From positions 62,001 through 126,000 of the forward strand of contig CAZCUD010000010.1 in NCBI GenBank assembly GCA_964501785.1: a DNA stretch of 64,000 nt, given 5' to 3'. A program made the position numbers and the translations under genes. Below, one piece after another: positions 18,377 through 27,505 of this stretch (position 1 is its first letter; every line of letters begins with the position of its first letter). This stretch comes from DATBSK01 sp964501785 (lineage in GTDB: Bacteria; Actinomycetota; Acidimicrobiia; IMCC26256; PALSA-555). The notes under the pieces were generated by a model. The model was not told where the DNA came from. It did not search any database and was given only the letters and a program-made list of their open reading frames with translations.

Positions 18377-19180
18377 TCAGCTCGTGCTCCAGGTGATGTC
18401 GTCGCGCAGGCCCGGCGGGGTGCGACCCCGGGCGGCCTCGGTGCGCGGACCGGGCACGTTGCGGAACTCGTACGGCACGGCTTCCCGGCCGGGCTGACAG
18501 ACGAAGCACTGTCCGGTGGCTCCCGAGGTGATGGCTTCGATGACTGCATCGGCGACCTGGCGCGGCGGCATGAGCGGGAAGTCCATGTCGGCGAAGGTCG
18601 CCTTCGCCTCGTCGCTGAGGATGTTGGTGTCGGTCATCCCCGGGTTCACGCAGTTCGCGGTGATGTCCAGCGGCGCCAGCGTGGGTGCGACGGAGCGCAC
18701 GAGCCCGACGACGGCGTGCTTCGAGGCGTCGTAGATCGGGTCGGGCGGGAAGGGGACGATGCCGGCGAGCGAGGCGGTCGCGACGACGGCGCCCCCGCCG
18801 CGCGCCTGCATCGCTCGGATCGAGGCGCGCAGCCCGTACACGACGCCGTCGACGTTGACCCGCATGATCCGGCGGTAGGTCGCGCCGTCGAGCTGGGTGA
18901 GATCGGCCACGCCGATCGCGATCCCGGCGTTGAGGAAGGCGATGTCGACGCCGCCCAGCTCGCGCGTGCACCGATCGAAGGCGGCATCGACCTGGTCGGG
19001 ATCCCCGACGTCGGCCGCGTGCGCCAGGCCCTCGAACGCGCCGGCGGCCGCGTGGGCGCCGGTCTCGTCGAGATCGACGACGAACACCTTCGCGCCCTCC
19101 TCGTGCAGGCGCTCCACCGTCGCCAGCCCGATCCCCGACGCGCCGCCGGTCACCAGTGCGACCTTGCCCCGTACCTCCAT
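18377..19180 (-). CDS. Short-chain dehydrogenase/reductase
   Basis: 267-residue classical SDR. TGGASGIG (residues 11-18) binds NAD(P), the Asp in VFVVDLDE points to NAD, NAGIAIG is the central motif, and YDASK carries the catalytic Tyr and Lys. A C-terminal extension of about 35 residues after the usual end (CFVCQPGREAVPYEFRNVP) has two Cys. It probably forms an operon with the downstream unknown gene and with the aldehyde dehydrogenase 22 bp upstream, so it may act on an alcohol whose aldehyde is the dehydrogenase substrate. Confidence 0.85.
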   Translation of the reverse strand: MEVRGKVALVTGGASGIGLATVERLHEEGAKVFVVDLDETGAHAAAGAFEGLAHAADVGDPDQVDAAFDRCTRELGGVDIAFLNAGIAIGVADLTQLDGATYRRIMRVNVDGVVYGLRASIRAMQARGGGAVVATASLAGIVPFPPDPIYDASKHAVVGLVRSVAPTLAPLDITANCVNPGMTDTNILSDEAKATFADMDFPLMPPRQVADAVIEAITSGATGQCFVCQPGREAVPYEFRNVPGPRTEAARGRTPPGLRDDITWSTS

Positions 19181-19201
19181 CGCCCCGCCCGCTCCTCCGA
19201 C

Positions 19202-20641
19202 CTAGAGCTGCACGACGACGAGTCGTGGCTCGGTCATCTCCTCGACGGCGTACTTGGGACCCTCCCGCGTGTTCCCGGAGTCGCGCAGGCCGCCATAGGG
19301 CATCTGATCGGTGCGGAACGTCGGGACCTCGTTGACGAGCACGCCCCCGAAGTCGAGCTGTTGCACCGCCTGGAGCGCCTTCGAGAGGTCGGCGGTGAAG
19401 ATCGCGGCCTGGAGCCCGTAGCGGGTGTCGTTCGCGAGCGCGATGGCCTCGTCGAGGCGACGGTAGCGCTGCACACCGACGACGGGGCCGAACACCTCGA
19501 GCGAGCAGATCTTCATGTCGGACGCGACGTCGGTGAGGACCGTCGGCTCGAGGACGCCGTCGCGGACCGTGCCGCCGGTCGCGACCTTGGCGCCGGCGGC
19601 GGTCGCTTCCTCGATCCATCCGGCGACTCGGTCGCGCTCGGCCTGCGAGATCAGGGCCGAGACGTCGGTCTCGGGATCGAGCGGATCGCCGACCACGAGC
19701 GACTCCACGCGGGGCACGAGCTCGGCGAGGAACGCGTCGCCGAGGTCCTCGTGCACGTAGACCCGCTGGGTCGAGATGCACGACTGGCCCGCGTGGCTGA
19801 ACCCCGCCACCGCGATCTTCGTGGCCGCGGTGACGACGTCGGCGTCGGGCTCGATGATGACGGGCGCGTTGTTGCCGAGCTCGAGGCCGACCTTCTTGCG
19901 GGGCGCCTTCGCCTTGATGTCCCACCCGACCTCCGGGGAGCCGGTGAAGGTGATCATGGCGATGCCCTCGTGCTCGACGATCGCACTGCCGACCGAGCCG
20001 CCGCTCCCGGTGACGAGGTTGAGGTGCCCTGGCGGGAGCCCGCACTCGTCGAGCAGCAGCTCCGCCAGCGCGATGGCCGAGATCGGCGTCTGCGAGGCCG
20101 GCTTGAGCACGACCGGGCAGCCCGCGGCGATCGCGGGTGCGACCTTGTGGGCCACGAGGTTCAGCGGGAAGTTGAACGGGCTGATCGCGCCGACCACCCC
20201 GATCGGGCGGCGGAGGGTGAACCCGAGCTTCCCGGCGCCCGCGTCGCTGGCCTCCATCGGCACGATCTCGCCGGCGAGGTCACGGGCGGCGAGCGCGGAG
20301 AAGGTGAAGGTCGAGACTGCCCGCGACGCCTCGACCGTCGCGGTCTTGATCGGCTTCGCGGCCTCCTCGGCGATGATGCGGGCGAACTCGTCGACGCGCT
20401 CGCGGAGCGCGTGCGCGGCGGTGTCGAGGATCTCGGCCCGCTTCCAGGCGGGGAGCGGGTCGTCGTGCAGTGCGGCCGTCGCCGCGGCGACCGCGCGATC
20501 GACCTCGGTCGGCCCGCATGCCGGCACCCGGGCGATCTCGTGACCGTCGTACGGGGAGCGCACGGTGATCGTCTCGCCCGACCCGGAGGCCGCGATGCGA
20601 TCCGCGCCGATCGGGAGTGCCCGGACGTCACCTGCGGCCAT
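19202..20641 (-). CDS. NAD(P)-dependent aldehyde dehydrogenase
   Basis: 479 residues. Catalytic Cys is in AGQSCISTQRVY, the general-base Glu in LELGNNAPVI, and the cofactor Gly-rich loop is FTGSPEVGW, with the anchoring VFGPVVGV near the C-terminus. The overall pattern resembles succinate-semialdehyde or lactaldehyde-type ALDHs (the FNFPLNLVAHKVAPA segment is typical of non-phosphorylating GAPDH/lactaldehyde relatives). The first gene of a likely three-gene operon with the SDR and the unknown protein. Its start at 20641 faces sod. Confidence 0.9.
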   Translation of the reverse strand: MAAGDVRALPIGADRIAASGSGETITVRSPYDGHEIARVPACGPTEVDRAVAAATAALHDDPLPAWKRAEILDTAAHALRERVDEFARIIAEEAAKPIKTATVEASRAVSTFTFSALAARDLAGEIVPMEASDAGAGKLGFTLRRPIGVVGAISPFNFPLNLVAHKVAPAIAAGCPVVLKPASQTPISAIALAELLLDECGLPPGHLNLVTGSGGSVGSAIVEHEGIAMITFTGSPEVGWDIKAKAPRKKVGLELGNNAPVIIEPDADVVTAATKIAVAGFSHAGQSCISTQRVYVHEDLGDAFLAELVPRVESLVVGDPLDPETDVSALISQAERDRVAGWIEEATAAGAKVATGGTVRDGVLEPTVLTDVASDMKICSLEVFGPVVGVQRYRRLDEAIALANDTRYGLQAAIFTADLSKALQAVQQLDFGGVLVNEVPTFRTDQMPYGGLRDSGNTREGPKYAVEEMTEPRLVVVQL

Positions 20642-20735
20642 GCGGCCAGGCTAGCGATGCGCCGTGCTCGCCGGTTCGAGAGCGCGACACAATGGGTAGG
20701 AGCCACCTCGACCGTCGAGATCGAGAGGACCTGTG

Positions 20736-21350
20736 ATGAGCGACGTCTACACGCTGCCCGAGCTCGGCTACGACTACGGCGCGCTGGAGCCGCACCTGTC
20801 CGCGACGCTGCTCGAGCTGCATCACGGCAAGCACCACGCGGCGTACGTCAAGGGTGCGAACACGACGCTCGAGAAGCTCGCGAACGCGCGCCGGGAGGAC
20901 AGCTTCGACACGATCAACCAGCTGCAGAAGAACCTGGCCTTCCACGTCTCGGGTCACATCCTGCACTCGGTGTTCTGGACCAACATGAGCCCCGACGGCG
21001 GCGGCAAGCCCGAGGGCGACCTCGCGGCCGCGATCGACGAGAGCCTCGGATCGTTCGAGGGCTTCAAGCAGCAGCTCAGCGAGGCGGCGGTCAACGTGCA
21101 GGGCTCGGGGTGGGGCACGTTGGCGTGGGAGCCGATGGCCCAGCGGCTCGTCGTGGAGCAGGTGTACGACCATCAGGGCAACATCGGCAACGGCACGGTG
21201 CCGCTGATGGTGCTCGACATGTGGGAGCACGCCTACTACCTCGACTACAAGAACGTGAAGGGCGACTGGGTCGAGGCGTTCTGGCAGATCGTCGCCTGGC
21301 CCGACGTCGCGGCGCGCTTCGAGCGCGTGCGCGACCTGCAGCTCGTCTGA
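20736..21350 (+). CDS. sodA: Superoxide dismutase, Fe/Mn family
   Basis: 204-residue enzyme that dismutates superoxide in the cytoplasm (no signal peptide). Metal ligands are visible: the His in LLELHHGKHHAAYV, the His in AFHVSGHILHSVFW, and Asp and His in LDMWEHAYYLDY. Gln in GNIGNGT-containing and GSGWGTLAW regions cannot by themselves decide Fe or Mn. A GTG lies directly before ATG 20736; the ATG is preferred because GAGAGGA is 7 nt upstream. A hairpin follows. Confidence 0.94.
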   Translation: MSDVYTLPELGYDYGALEPHLSATLLELHHGKHHAAYVKGANTTLEKLANARREDSFDTINQLQKNLAFHVSGHILHSVFWTNMSPDGGGKPEGDLAAAIDESLGSFEGFKQQLSEAAVNVQGSGWGTLAWEPMAQRLVVEQVYDHQGNIGNGTVPLMVLDMWEHAYYLDYKNVKGDWVEAFWQIVAWPDVAARFERVRDLQLV

Positions 21351-21354
21351 CCGC

Positions 21355-21387
21355 CGTCAGGAGGCGCCGCTCCGCAGCCTTCTGACG
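21355..21387 (+). terminator. Hairpin terminator after sod
   Basis: CGTCAGGAGGC (21355-21365) pairs over 11 positions (one G-U) with GCCTTCTGACG (21377-21387), loop of 11 nt, directly after the sod stop codon. Confidence 0.6.
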
Positions 21388-21406
21388 CCTGCGCGTGGCT
21401 GCCCGG

Positions 21407-21422
21407 TAGCCTCACGGACATG
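21407..21422 (+). promoter_or_regulatory. Leaderless promoter of the nitroreductase gene
   Basis: TAGCCT (21407-21412) lies 7 nt before ATG 21420 with no ribosome-binding site, the same arrangement as at dapA and the efflux gene. Confidence 0.45.
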
Positions 21423-21917
21423 CCGGATGCGACGCCGACCGACCAGCACGTCGAGCAGGTGTGGGAGACGCCCCCGCGCGACGAGATCCCCAAGCTCAGC
21501 GAAGCGCACGTCCAGGCCATGGAGTCGATGGACGACGAGTCCATGGTCTGGGAGCAGGCGGGGATGCAGCACGTCCTGTTGCGGACCGTCGGCCGGAAGT
21601 CGGGCAACGAGCACAAGGTGGCCCTTCCCACCTGGAACGATCCGGAGGGGCGGCGCGTCGTCGTCGCGTCCTTCGCCGGCTCGCCGGGCCATCCGGCGTG
21701 GTACCTGAACCTGTCGGACCGCACGGCGAACCCCGAGGTGCTCTGCACGGTGCGCGGCGGGCGACGGTTCTGGTCGGAGCACGAGATCCTCGAAGGCGAC
21801 GAGTACGACCGGATCTGGGGCCTCCTCACGACCGACCGGGCCTGGTACACGACCTACCAGTCGAAGACGGAGCGGCGCATCCCGCTCGTTCGCCTGCCGG
21901 AGACGCGCGAGGCCTGA
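21420..21917 (+). CDS. Deazaflavin (F420)-dependent nitroreductase family protein
   Basis: 165-residue split beta-barrel protein of the Ddn type. LLRTVGRKSGNEHKVALPTW is the characteristic opening of the barrel, with RKSG for phosphate contact of F420, and the segment HPAWYLNLSDRTANPEV is the family signature. These enzymes use reduced F420 to reduce quinones or nitroaromatics and protect against oxidative stress. The N-terminal 40 residues are acidic and helical. It lies next to sod and a flavin oxidase, and 4.6 kb from an F420-type LLM enzyme. Confidence 0.88.
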   Translation: MPDATPTDQHVEQVWETPPRDEIPKLSEAHVQAMESMDDESMVWEQAGMQHVLLRTVGRKSGNEHKVALPTWNDPEGRRVVVASFAGSPGHPAWYLNLSDRTANPEVLCTVRGGRRFWSEHEILEGDEYDRIWGLLTTDRAWYTTYQSKTERRIPLVRLPETREA

Positions 21918-21921
21918 ATCG

Positions 21922-23160
21922 GTGAGGAGCCGACCGTCGCGGTTGCGGGGGATCATCGGGACGCTCCGCTCGGTGATGCGGTTCGAGCCGATCGAGCTCG
22001 ATGCCGTCACGCGTCGCCTGCGCCGGGCTGCGTCGATCGCCGACCTGCGGCACCTCGCGAAGCGTCGGCTCCCGCGCGGGGTCTTCGACTACATCGACGG
22101 CGGTGCCGAGGACGAGCGCACGCTCGCCGAGAACGTGCGCGGGTTCGCTCGCGTCACGTTCCGGCCACGTGTCCTGCGCGACGTGGCGGTGATCGATCCC
22201 AGCACGTCGATCCTCGGTCGTGAGGTCCCGATCCCGCTCGCGCTCTCCCCGACCGGGTTCAACCGCATCGCTGACCCTGCAGGTGAGCTCGCCGTGGCGC
22301 GTGCCGCGCAGCGGGCCGGGCTGCCGTACGCGCTCTCGACGCTCGGGACGCGCTCGATCGAAGAGGTCGCGGCGGTGGGCTCCGGCCGTCGGTGGTTCCA
22401 GGTGTACGTGTGGAACGACCGAGGCCTGGTGAAGGAGATGATCGGTCGCGCCGAGGATGCGGGCTACGAGGCGCTCATCCTGACGGTCGACACCGCGGTG
22501 CAGGGTCGACGCGAGCGCGACGTGCGCCACGGCTTCGTGCTCCCGCCGAAGCTCGGGCTCGACACCTTGCTCGACGGCATCCTCCATGCGAGCTGGACCT
22601 GGGACTTCGTGCGCGCCGACCCGATCCGATTCGCGAACGTCGTCGGGCGCGGCGTCGCGGACGGGACCGAGGCCGTGGCGCTCGCCGACGTGATGAACGA
22701 CCAGTTCGACTCGTCGGTCGGCTGGGACGACGTCGACTGGCTGCGGTCGGTCTGGGACGGTCCCGTGATCGTGAAGGGGATCCAGACCGTCGACGACGCG
22801 CGGATCGCCGCCGATCGGGGGATCGACGCCATCGCCCTGTCGAACCACGGTGGCCGACAGCTCGACGGTGCACCGGCCCCCATCGACCTCGTCGTCCCCG
22901 TCACGGATGCCGTCGGGGGCTCGATCGAGGTGTGGTGCGACGGGGGCGTCCGCCGGGGGAGCGACATCGTCAAAGCGGTCGCGCTCGGCGCGACCGCGTG
23001 CACGATCGGGCGGGCCTACCTGTACGGGCTGGAAGCGGCGGGCGAGCGCGGCGTCGACCATGCGCTCGGTCTGCTGGCCGACGGCGTGCGGCGCACGATG
23101 GCCCTCCTGGGCGTCACGACGATCCGCGACCTCTCGCGCGAGCACGTCTCCGTTCCCTGA
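21922..23160 (+). CDS. FMN-dependent alpha-hydroxy-acid dehydrogenase/oxidase (LldD-like)
   Basis: 412 residues from GTG 21922; ATG 21976 gives 394 and may be the true start, since the first 18 residues are basic and not conserved in the family. FMN barrel with the catalytic Tyr in GVFDYIDGGAEDE, FMN contacts ALSPTGFNRIADPAGE, the base/substrate pair in ALSNHGGRQLDGAP (His and Arg) and DGGVRRGSDIVKAVALGA for the phosphate. It oxidises a 2-hydroxy acid such as L-lactate or mandelate. It overlaps nothing but follows the nitroreductase by 4 bp, so co-transcription is likely. Confidence 0.88.
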   Translation: MRSRPSRLRGIIGTLRSVMRFEPIELDAVTRRLRRAASIADLRHLAKRRLPRGVFDYIDGGAEDERTLAENVRGFARVTFRPRVLRDVAVIDPSTSILGREVPIPLALSPTGFNRIADPAGELAVARAAQRAGLPYALSTLGTRSIEEVAAVGSGRRWFQVYVWNDRGLVKEMIGRAEDAGYEALILTVDTAVQGRRERDVRHGFVLPPKLGLDTLLDGILHASWTWDFVRADPIRFANVVGRGVADGTEAVALADVMNDQFDSSVGWDDVDWLRSVWDGPVIVKGIQTVDDARIAADRGIDAIALSNHGGRQLDGAPAPIDLVVPVTDAVGGSIEVWCDGGVRRGSDIVKAVALGATACTIGRAYLYGLEAAGERGVDHALGLLADGVRRTMALLGVTTIRDLSREHVSVP

Positions 23161-23179
23161 CGCATCAGGGGAACGTCGG

Positions 23180-24067
23180 CTACTCGGGCTCGAAGGGTCC
23201 CTTGCCCATCTGCTCGCGCACCGTGACGACCGGTGGGTTGGTGAGCGTCCGACGCTGCCAGTTGGCACCGTCGACGACGAGGGTGTGACCCGAGATGAAC
23301 CGCGCGTACGGCGAGGCGAGGAAGGTCGCGGCCCATCCGAGCTCCTGGCGCTGACCGACGCGCAGCGCAGGCTGGCACGAGTCCTTGTCGTGGGTGCGCT
23401 GGAGGTTGCCCTGGATGTCGGCCGTCATGTCCTCGTGCGGGAAGAGCCCCGGCACGAGCCCGTTCACCTGGATCCCGTACGGCCCCCACTCCACCGCGAG
23501 GGTCTCGGTGAGGTTCTTCACGCCGGCCTTGGCGGCCGCGGAGTGGGCGAAGCCCGGCCCGCCCGTCCATGCGTAGGACGCGCCGACGTTCACGATCGAA
23601 CCGGGCGTGCCCGCGCTCAGGTGACGTCGACCGAACTCGCGCGAGCACAGGTAGGTGCCGGTCAGCGTGATGTCGACGACGGTGCGCCAGGCGTTGGGCG
23701 ACATGTCCTCCGCCGGCACGGGGAAGTTCGCGGCGGCGTTGTTGACCAGGACGCCCGGCAGCGAGAACCGCTCTTGCGCCGCGTCGAACATGGCGGCGAT
23801 CGAGTCGGCCTCGCGGATGTCGCACGAGACCGCGAGCACGGGCGCGCCGATCTCCTCGATCGCAGCCTGGCCGGCCTCGAGGTGCTCGGCCTTCCGGCTC
23901 CCGATGACGATCGACGCTCCGAGGCGAGCGAACTCGGAGGCGATGGCCTTGCCGAGGCCGGTGCCCGCCCCGGTGACCACGACGCAGGTGCCGTCGAAGT
24001 CGCCCGGCTTGAGTGCCGTTTCGCCGACCGGTGGTGGCGCCGGCAGTCCGATGGTGTCCACAGTCAT
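23180..24067 (-). CDS. SDR, 2,4-dienoyl-CoA reductase type
   Basis: 295 residues. NAD(P)-binding GAGTGLGKAI (about residues 34-43) and RKAEHLE suggest NADPH. The usual YxxxK active site is replaced by SxxxK in GFAHSAAAKAGVKNL, the arrangement of mitochondrial-type 2,4-dienoyl-CoA reductases, and NVGASYAWTGGPG supplies another Tyr. The downstream EWGPYGIQVNGLVPG also fits that group. It would let beta-oxidation handle unsaturated acyl-CoAs. ATG 24067 overlaps the stop of the upstream crotonase gene by 1 nt (TGATG), so the pair is coupled. Confidence 0.85.
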   Translation of the reverse strand: MTVDTIGLPAPPPVGETALKPGDFDGTCVVVTGAGTGLGKAIASEFARLGASIVIGSRKAEHLEAGQAAIEEIGAPVLAVSCDIREADSIAAMFDAAQERFSLPGVLVNNAAANFPVPAEDMSPNAWRTVVDITLTGTYLCSREFGRRHLSAGTPGSIVNVGASYAWTGGPGFAHSAAAKAGVKNLTETLAVEWGPYGIQVNGLVPGLFPHEDMTADIQGNLQRTHDKDSCQPALRVGQRQELGWAATFLASPYARFISGHTLVVDGANWQRRTLTNPPVVTVREQMGKGPFEPE

Positions 24068-24852
24068 CAGCTCCCCGTGTAGCGCGCGTCGCGCTCTTCC
24101 GCGCGGGCGGCGCGCATCTCGGCCATGTCGTCGCTGCGGCTGATGAAGGTCTGGTAGATCATCTCGTCGTTCATCGACGATCGGATCTGCGGTTGCGCGA
24201 GGTGACGGATCACCTCGCGTGCCATCTTCACCGTCACGGCCGGGGACGACGCGATCTGGTCGGCGATCTCCCGCACCGTCGCGTCGAGCTCGTCGGCGGG
24301 CACGACGCGACTCACGACTCCGTGGGCGAGCGCCTCCTCGGCCGAGAGGATCCTCCCCGTCAGCACCATGTCGCTCACGAGGCCGTGACCGCACATCTCG
24401 TAGAGCACCGCGACGCCGCCGGTGTCGGGGATGACCCCATAGGTGACCTCGGGCAGACGGAAGCGCGTGCCCTCCGCGGCGACCCGGATGTCGCAGAGCA
24501 GCGCGCGCTGGAACGAGCCGCCCATCACCCACCCTTTGCACGCCACGATGATCGGCGCGTCGATGTCCCACACCTGCTGGATCCCGCGGTGACCGCGCCG
24601 CATGAGCTCGTGGTGCGAGAGCTCGACCTTCAGGTTGCCGATCGAGCCGACGTCTCGTCCCGACGAGAACGACTTCCCCTCGCCACGCCAGATGACCGCG
24701 CGGACCTCGGGGTGGGCCTTGATCTCGGCGAGCACGCCGAAGAGCTCGGCGTCCATCTCGTCGTCGAACGCGTTGTGCTTGTCGGGGTTGTCGTTGGTGA
24801 TCGTCGCGATCTTGCCGTCGATCTCGAGCTGCACTCGCTTGCTGTCAGGCAT
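24067..24852 (-). CDS. Enoyl-CoA hydratase/isomerase (crotonase) family
   Basis: 261 residues. The oxyanion hole is formed by SSGRDVG and KGWVMGGSFQRAL, and RLPEVTYGVIPDTGG holds one catalytic Glu with Asp in the second place, a common variant. Acts on an enoyl- or related acyl-CoA in the cytoplasm. Coupled to the dienoyl-CoA-reductase-like SDR just downstream, it suggests a short beta-oxidation module for an unsaturated or aromatic side chain. Divergent from the zinc alcohol dehydrogenase. Confidence 0.87.
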   Translation of the reverse strand: MPDSKRVQLEIDGKIATITNDNPDKHNAFDDEMDAELFGVLAEIKAHPEVRAVIWRGEGKSFSSGRDVGSIGNLKVELSHHELMRRGHRGIQQVWDIDAPIIVACKGWVMGGSFQRALLCDIRVAAEGTRFRLPEVTYGVIPDTGGVAVLYEMCGHGLVSDMVLTGRILSAEEALAHGVVSRVVPADELDATVREIADQIASSPAVTVKMAREVIRHLAQPQIRSSMNDEMIYQTFISRSDDMAEMRAARAEERDARYTGS

Positions 24853-24930
24853 GGAGGCGTGAGTCTACGGAGGGGGTGATCGGCGCGGGGGACGACGCGG
24901 GGAGGGCGGTCCGCGGCGGGCGCCCGGACT

Positions 24931-26043
24931 GTGCCACGATCCCCGCTCGTGGCGGCCACGGTGCGAGCGGGCGTGTTCCCCGGTGACGGGACCTTCGAGG
25001 TGCGCGAGCTCCCCGCTCCCGACCCTCCGCCGGGAGGTGGCGTGCTCGCCGTCGAGGCGGTCGGGCTCTGCGGCAGCGACCTCGCGCAGCTCGACGGAGT
25101 GAAGGACGTGCCGGGTCAGCAGTACCCGGTCGTGCCCGGCCACGAGATCGTCGGCCGCATCCTGAAGCTGACGCCGGAGGCGGCGCGCGAGTGGCGCCTG
25201 GAGGAGGGCGACCGCGTCTGCGTCGACGAGATCGTCAAGTGCGGCGGGTGTGCAGGATGTCGGTCGGGGTCGTTCTGCTGGAACATGCAGCTCTACGGCT
25301 ACACCATGAGCATCCACGACGGATCCGGGCTCTGGGGTGGATACGGCGAGCAGATGGCACTGCTCCCGGGCACCAACCTGCACAAGGTGCCCGCGGACAT
25401 CCCTGCGACCGAGCTCACGATGTTCGAACCGCTCGCGAGCGCGGTGAACTGGACGCAGCGCGTCGGCGTGCAGCTCGGGGACACGGTGGTCGTGCAGGGT
25501 CCCGGGCACCAGGGGCTCGCCTGCGTGATGGCCGCGCGCGCGGCCGGCGCGACCCGGGTCATCGTCACCGGCACGTCGTCGGACGGGCTGCGATTCGAGG
25601 CGGCGCGCGCCCTGGGCGCCGACGAGGTCATCGACGTCGACGCCGAGAGCCCGGTGCAACGGGTCCGCGAGATCACGGGCGGTCAGATGGCCGACGTCGT
25701 GATGGACGTCGCCGCGGTGACGACCGCGACCGTCCCGCTCGCAGTCGACCTCGCGGCGATGAACGGACGCGTGCTCCTCGCGGGCCTCAAGCTGCACAAG
25801 CCGGTCGAGGGGCTCGTGAGCGACCAGATCGTGCTGAAGTCCTTGACCGTCGTCGGCGGTGCCGGCTTCACGCCGTCATCGATGCGGGTCGCGGTCGAGC
25901 TGCTGGTGACGGGTCGCGTCGACCGTTCGGTGCTCGTCGGCGACGTCGTCACCCTCGACACCCTCGGTGAGGGCCTCGACCTGCTCGCGCGCCGCATCGA
26001 GGGCCGCGACTCGGTGCACGTGAGCCTCGCGCTCACGGCCTGA
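24931..26043 (+). CDS. Zinc-dependent medium-chain alcohol dehydrogenase
   Basis: 370 residues. Catalytic zinc ligands: Cys in VGLCGSDLAQ and His-Glu in VVPGHEIVG; structural zinc site CGGCAGCRSGSFC (four Cys). The NAD loop is GPGHQGLACVMAA, with Gly-His in place of the usual Gly-x-Gly. The N-terminus GVFPGDGTFEVRELP is typical. GTG 24931 or GTG 24949 could start it. It heads a plus-strand group with the LLM and SnoaL-like genes, so it may oxidise an alcohol in the same pathway. Confidence 0.88.
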   Translation: MPRSPLVAATVRAGVFPGDGTFEVRELPAPDPPPGGGVLAVEAVGLCGSDLAQLDGVKDVPGQQYPVVPGHEIVGRILKLTPEAAREWRLEEGDRVCVDEIVKCGGCAGCRSGSFCWNMQLYGYTMSIHDGSGLWGGYGEQMALLPGTNLHKVPADIPATELTMFEPLASAVNWTQRVGVQLGDTVVVQGPGHQGLACVMAARAAGATRVIVTGTSSDGLRFEAARALGADEVIDVDAESPVQRVREITGGQMADVVMDVAAVTTATVPLAVDLAAMNGRVLLAGLKLHKPVEGLVSDQIVLKSLTVVGGAGFTPSSMRVAVELLVTGRVDRSVLVGDVVTLDTLGEGLDLLARRIEGRDSVHVSLALTA

Positions 26044-26054
26044 CGGAGGATCAG

Positions 26055-27044
26055 ATGAGCTTCTTCGGCCTGCGGTTCGACTTCCGCAACCCCGACTTCG
26101 CCGAGACGTCGATGACCGACCGGTACCGAGCCGCCCTCGACATGTGCGAGTGGGCCGACCGGCTCGGCTTCGTCATCGCCGTGGTCTCGGAGCATCACGG
26201 GTCACCCGACGGGTACCTGCCGAGCCCGCTCCCCATGGCGGCCGCGATCGCGGCTCGCACGGAGAGCATGCGGATCCAGATCGCCGCCTTGATCGCGCCG
26301 TTCCACGACCCGCTCCGGCTCGCGGAGGACGCGGCGGTCGTCGATCGCATCAGTGGGGGGCGGCTCGACCTCATCGTCGCCAACGGCTACGTGCCGGCGG
26401 AGTTCGAGATGTTCGGCGTGGAGCTGAAGGACCGCGCCGGACGCACGACGGAGACGATCGAGGTCCTGCGCCGGGCCTGGACCGGAGAGGCGTTCGAGCA
26501 CCGGGGGCGCCGCGCGCGCATCACTCCGTCGCCGCACCAGGAAGGCGGGCCGAAGCTCGTCCTCGGCGGCAGCAGCGAGCCCGCCGCGCGGCGAGCGGCG
26601 CGCATCGCCGACGGGTTCCTCCCCTCGACCCCGGACGTCTGGGACCACTACGTCGACGAGTGCGCGAAGCTCGGCAAGCCCGACCCCGGCCCGCACATGG
26701 GTGGCGACACGTCGACGTTCTTCCTCGCCGAGGACGTCGAAGAGGGCTGGCGAGAGTTCGGACCCTACGCGCTGCACGAGATGAACGCGTACGGGCAGTG
26801 GATGGAGGAGTCGGGCGTCGGTGCGGCGGGGGGCTACGAGCCGACCGCCGACGTCGACGCGCTGCGCGCGACCGGGCAGTACCGCGTGCTCACGCCCGAC
26901 GACATGGTGGCCGAGCTCGAGGCCCAAGGGCCGTTCGGCTTCGCGATGCTGCACCCGATGGTCGGCGGTGTGCCTCCGGATCTCGCCTGGAAGATGCTGA
27001 AGCTGTTCGAGGCCGAGGTGCTGCCGCGGGCGCCGAGCGCGTGA
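26055..27044 (+). CDS. LLM class (luciferase-like) oxidoreductase, probably F420-dependent
   Basis: 329-residue TIM barrel. The start FFGLRFDFRNPDF and the segments VVSEHHGSPDGYLPSPLPMA, ALIAPFHDPLRLAEDAAVVD and SGGRLDLIVANGY are classic LLM strands; GGSSEPAARRAARIADGF binds the phosphate of the cofactor. Most actinobacterial members use F420 rather than FMN. ATG 26055 has GGAGGA upstream, and the end overlaps the next gene by 4 nt. Substrate unknown; hydride transfer to or from a catabolic intermediate is likely. Confidence 0.88.
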   Translation: MSFFGLRFDFRNPDFAETSMTDRYRAALDMCEWADRLGFVIAVVSEHHGSPDGYLPSPLPMAAAIAARTESMRIQIAALIAPFHDPLRLAEDAAVVDRISGGRLDLIVANGYVPAEFEMFGVELKDRAGRTTETIEVLRRAWTGEAFEHRGRRARITPSPHQEGGPKLVLGGSSEPAARRAARIADGFLPSTPDVWDHYVDECAKLGKPDPGPHMGGDTSTFFLAEDVEEGWREFGPYALHEMNAYGQWMEESGVGAAGGYEPTADVDALRATGQYRVLTPDDMVAELEAQGPFGFAMLHPMVGGVPPDLAWKMLKLFEAEVLPRAPSA

Positions 27045-27496
27045 GCCCCGACCCGCTCGCCGTGCTGGAGGCGATCGAGGCGATCAGGGCGCTGAAGGCG
27101 CGGTACTTCCGGGCCATGGACACCAAGGACTGGGACGCGTTCGCGGCAGTGTTCGCCCCCGACGCGGTCATGGACATGCGCAGCGAGGTGCCGCCGTCGC
27201 CGGACGATCCCGACGCCGGCCTCGTGCGCGGCGACCGCGCGATCGCCGACTTCGTGCGTCGCAACGTCGATCCGGTGGTCACCGTGCACCATGGGCACAT
27301 GCCCGAGATCGACGTCACCTCGGCGACCACGGCGACGGGGATCTGGGCGATGGAGGACCACCTCTGGTGGCCCGAGGGCGCGCCGCTCTCGACGATGCAC
27401 GGCTACGGCCACTACCACGAGACGTACGAGCTGGTGGACGGCGAGTGGAAGATCAAGACCCTGACCCTCACGCGCCTCAGGATCGACGTCCGCTGA
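27041..27496 (+). CDS. SnoaL-like (NTF2 fold) protein
   Basis: 151 residues with the NTF2/SnoaL cone: the helix EAIRALKARYFRAMDTKDWD, the typical FAPDAVMDM, a central HHGHMPEI and the C-terminal strands YHETYELVDGEWKIKTLTLTRL. Relatives are small hydratases, isomerases or dehydratases of ring compounds. GTG 27041 overlaps the LLM stop (GTGA), so it is coupled with it. It converges with the amidohydrolase gene and shares a hairpin terminator with it. Confidence 0.85.
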   Translation: MSPDPLAVLEAIEAIRALKARYFRAMDTKDWDAFAAVFAPDAVMDMRSEVPPSPDDPDAGLVRGDRAIADFVRRNVDPVVTVHHGHMPEIDVTSATTATGIWAMEDHLWWPEGAPLSTMHGYGHYHETYELVDGEWKIKTLTLTRLRIDVR

Positions 27497-27505
27497 GACC
27501 GTTCT

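Noticed and set aside
20660..20700. GGTTCGAG-like T-loop suggesting a tRNA before sod
   Set aside because: No cloverleaf can be formed around it; probably chance.
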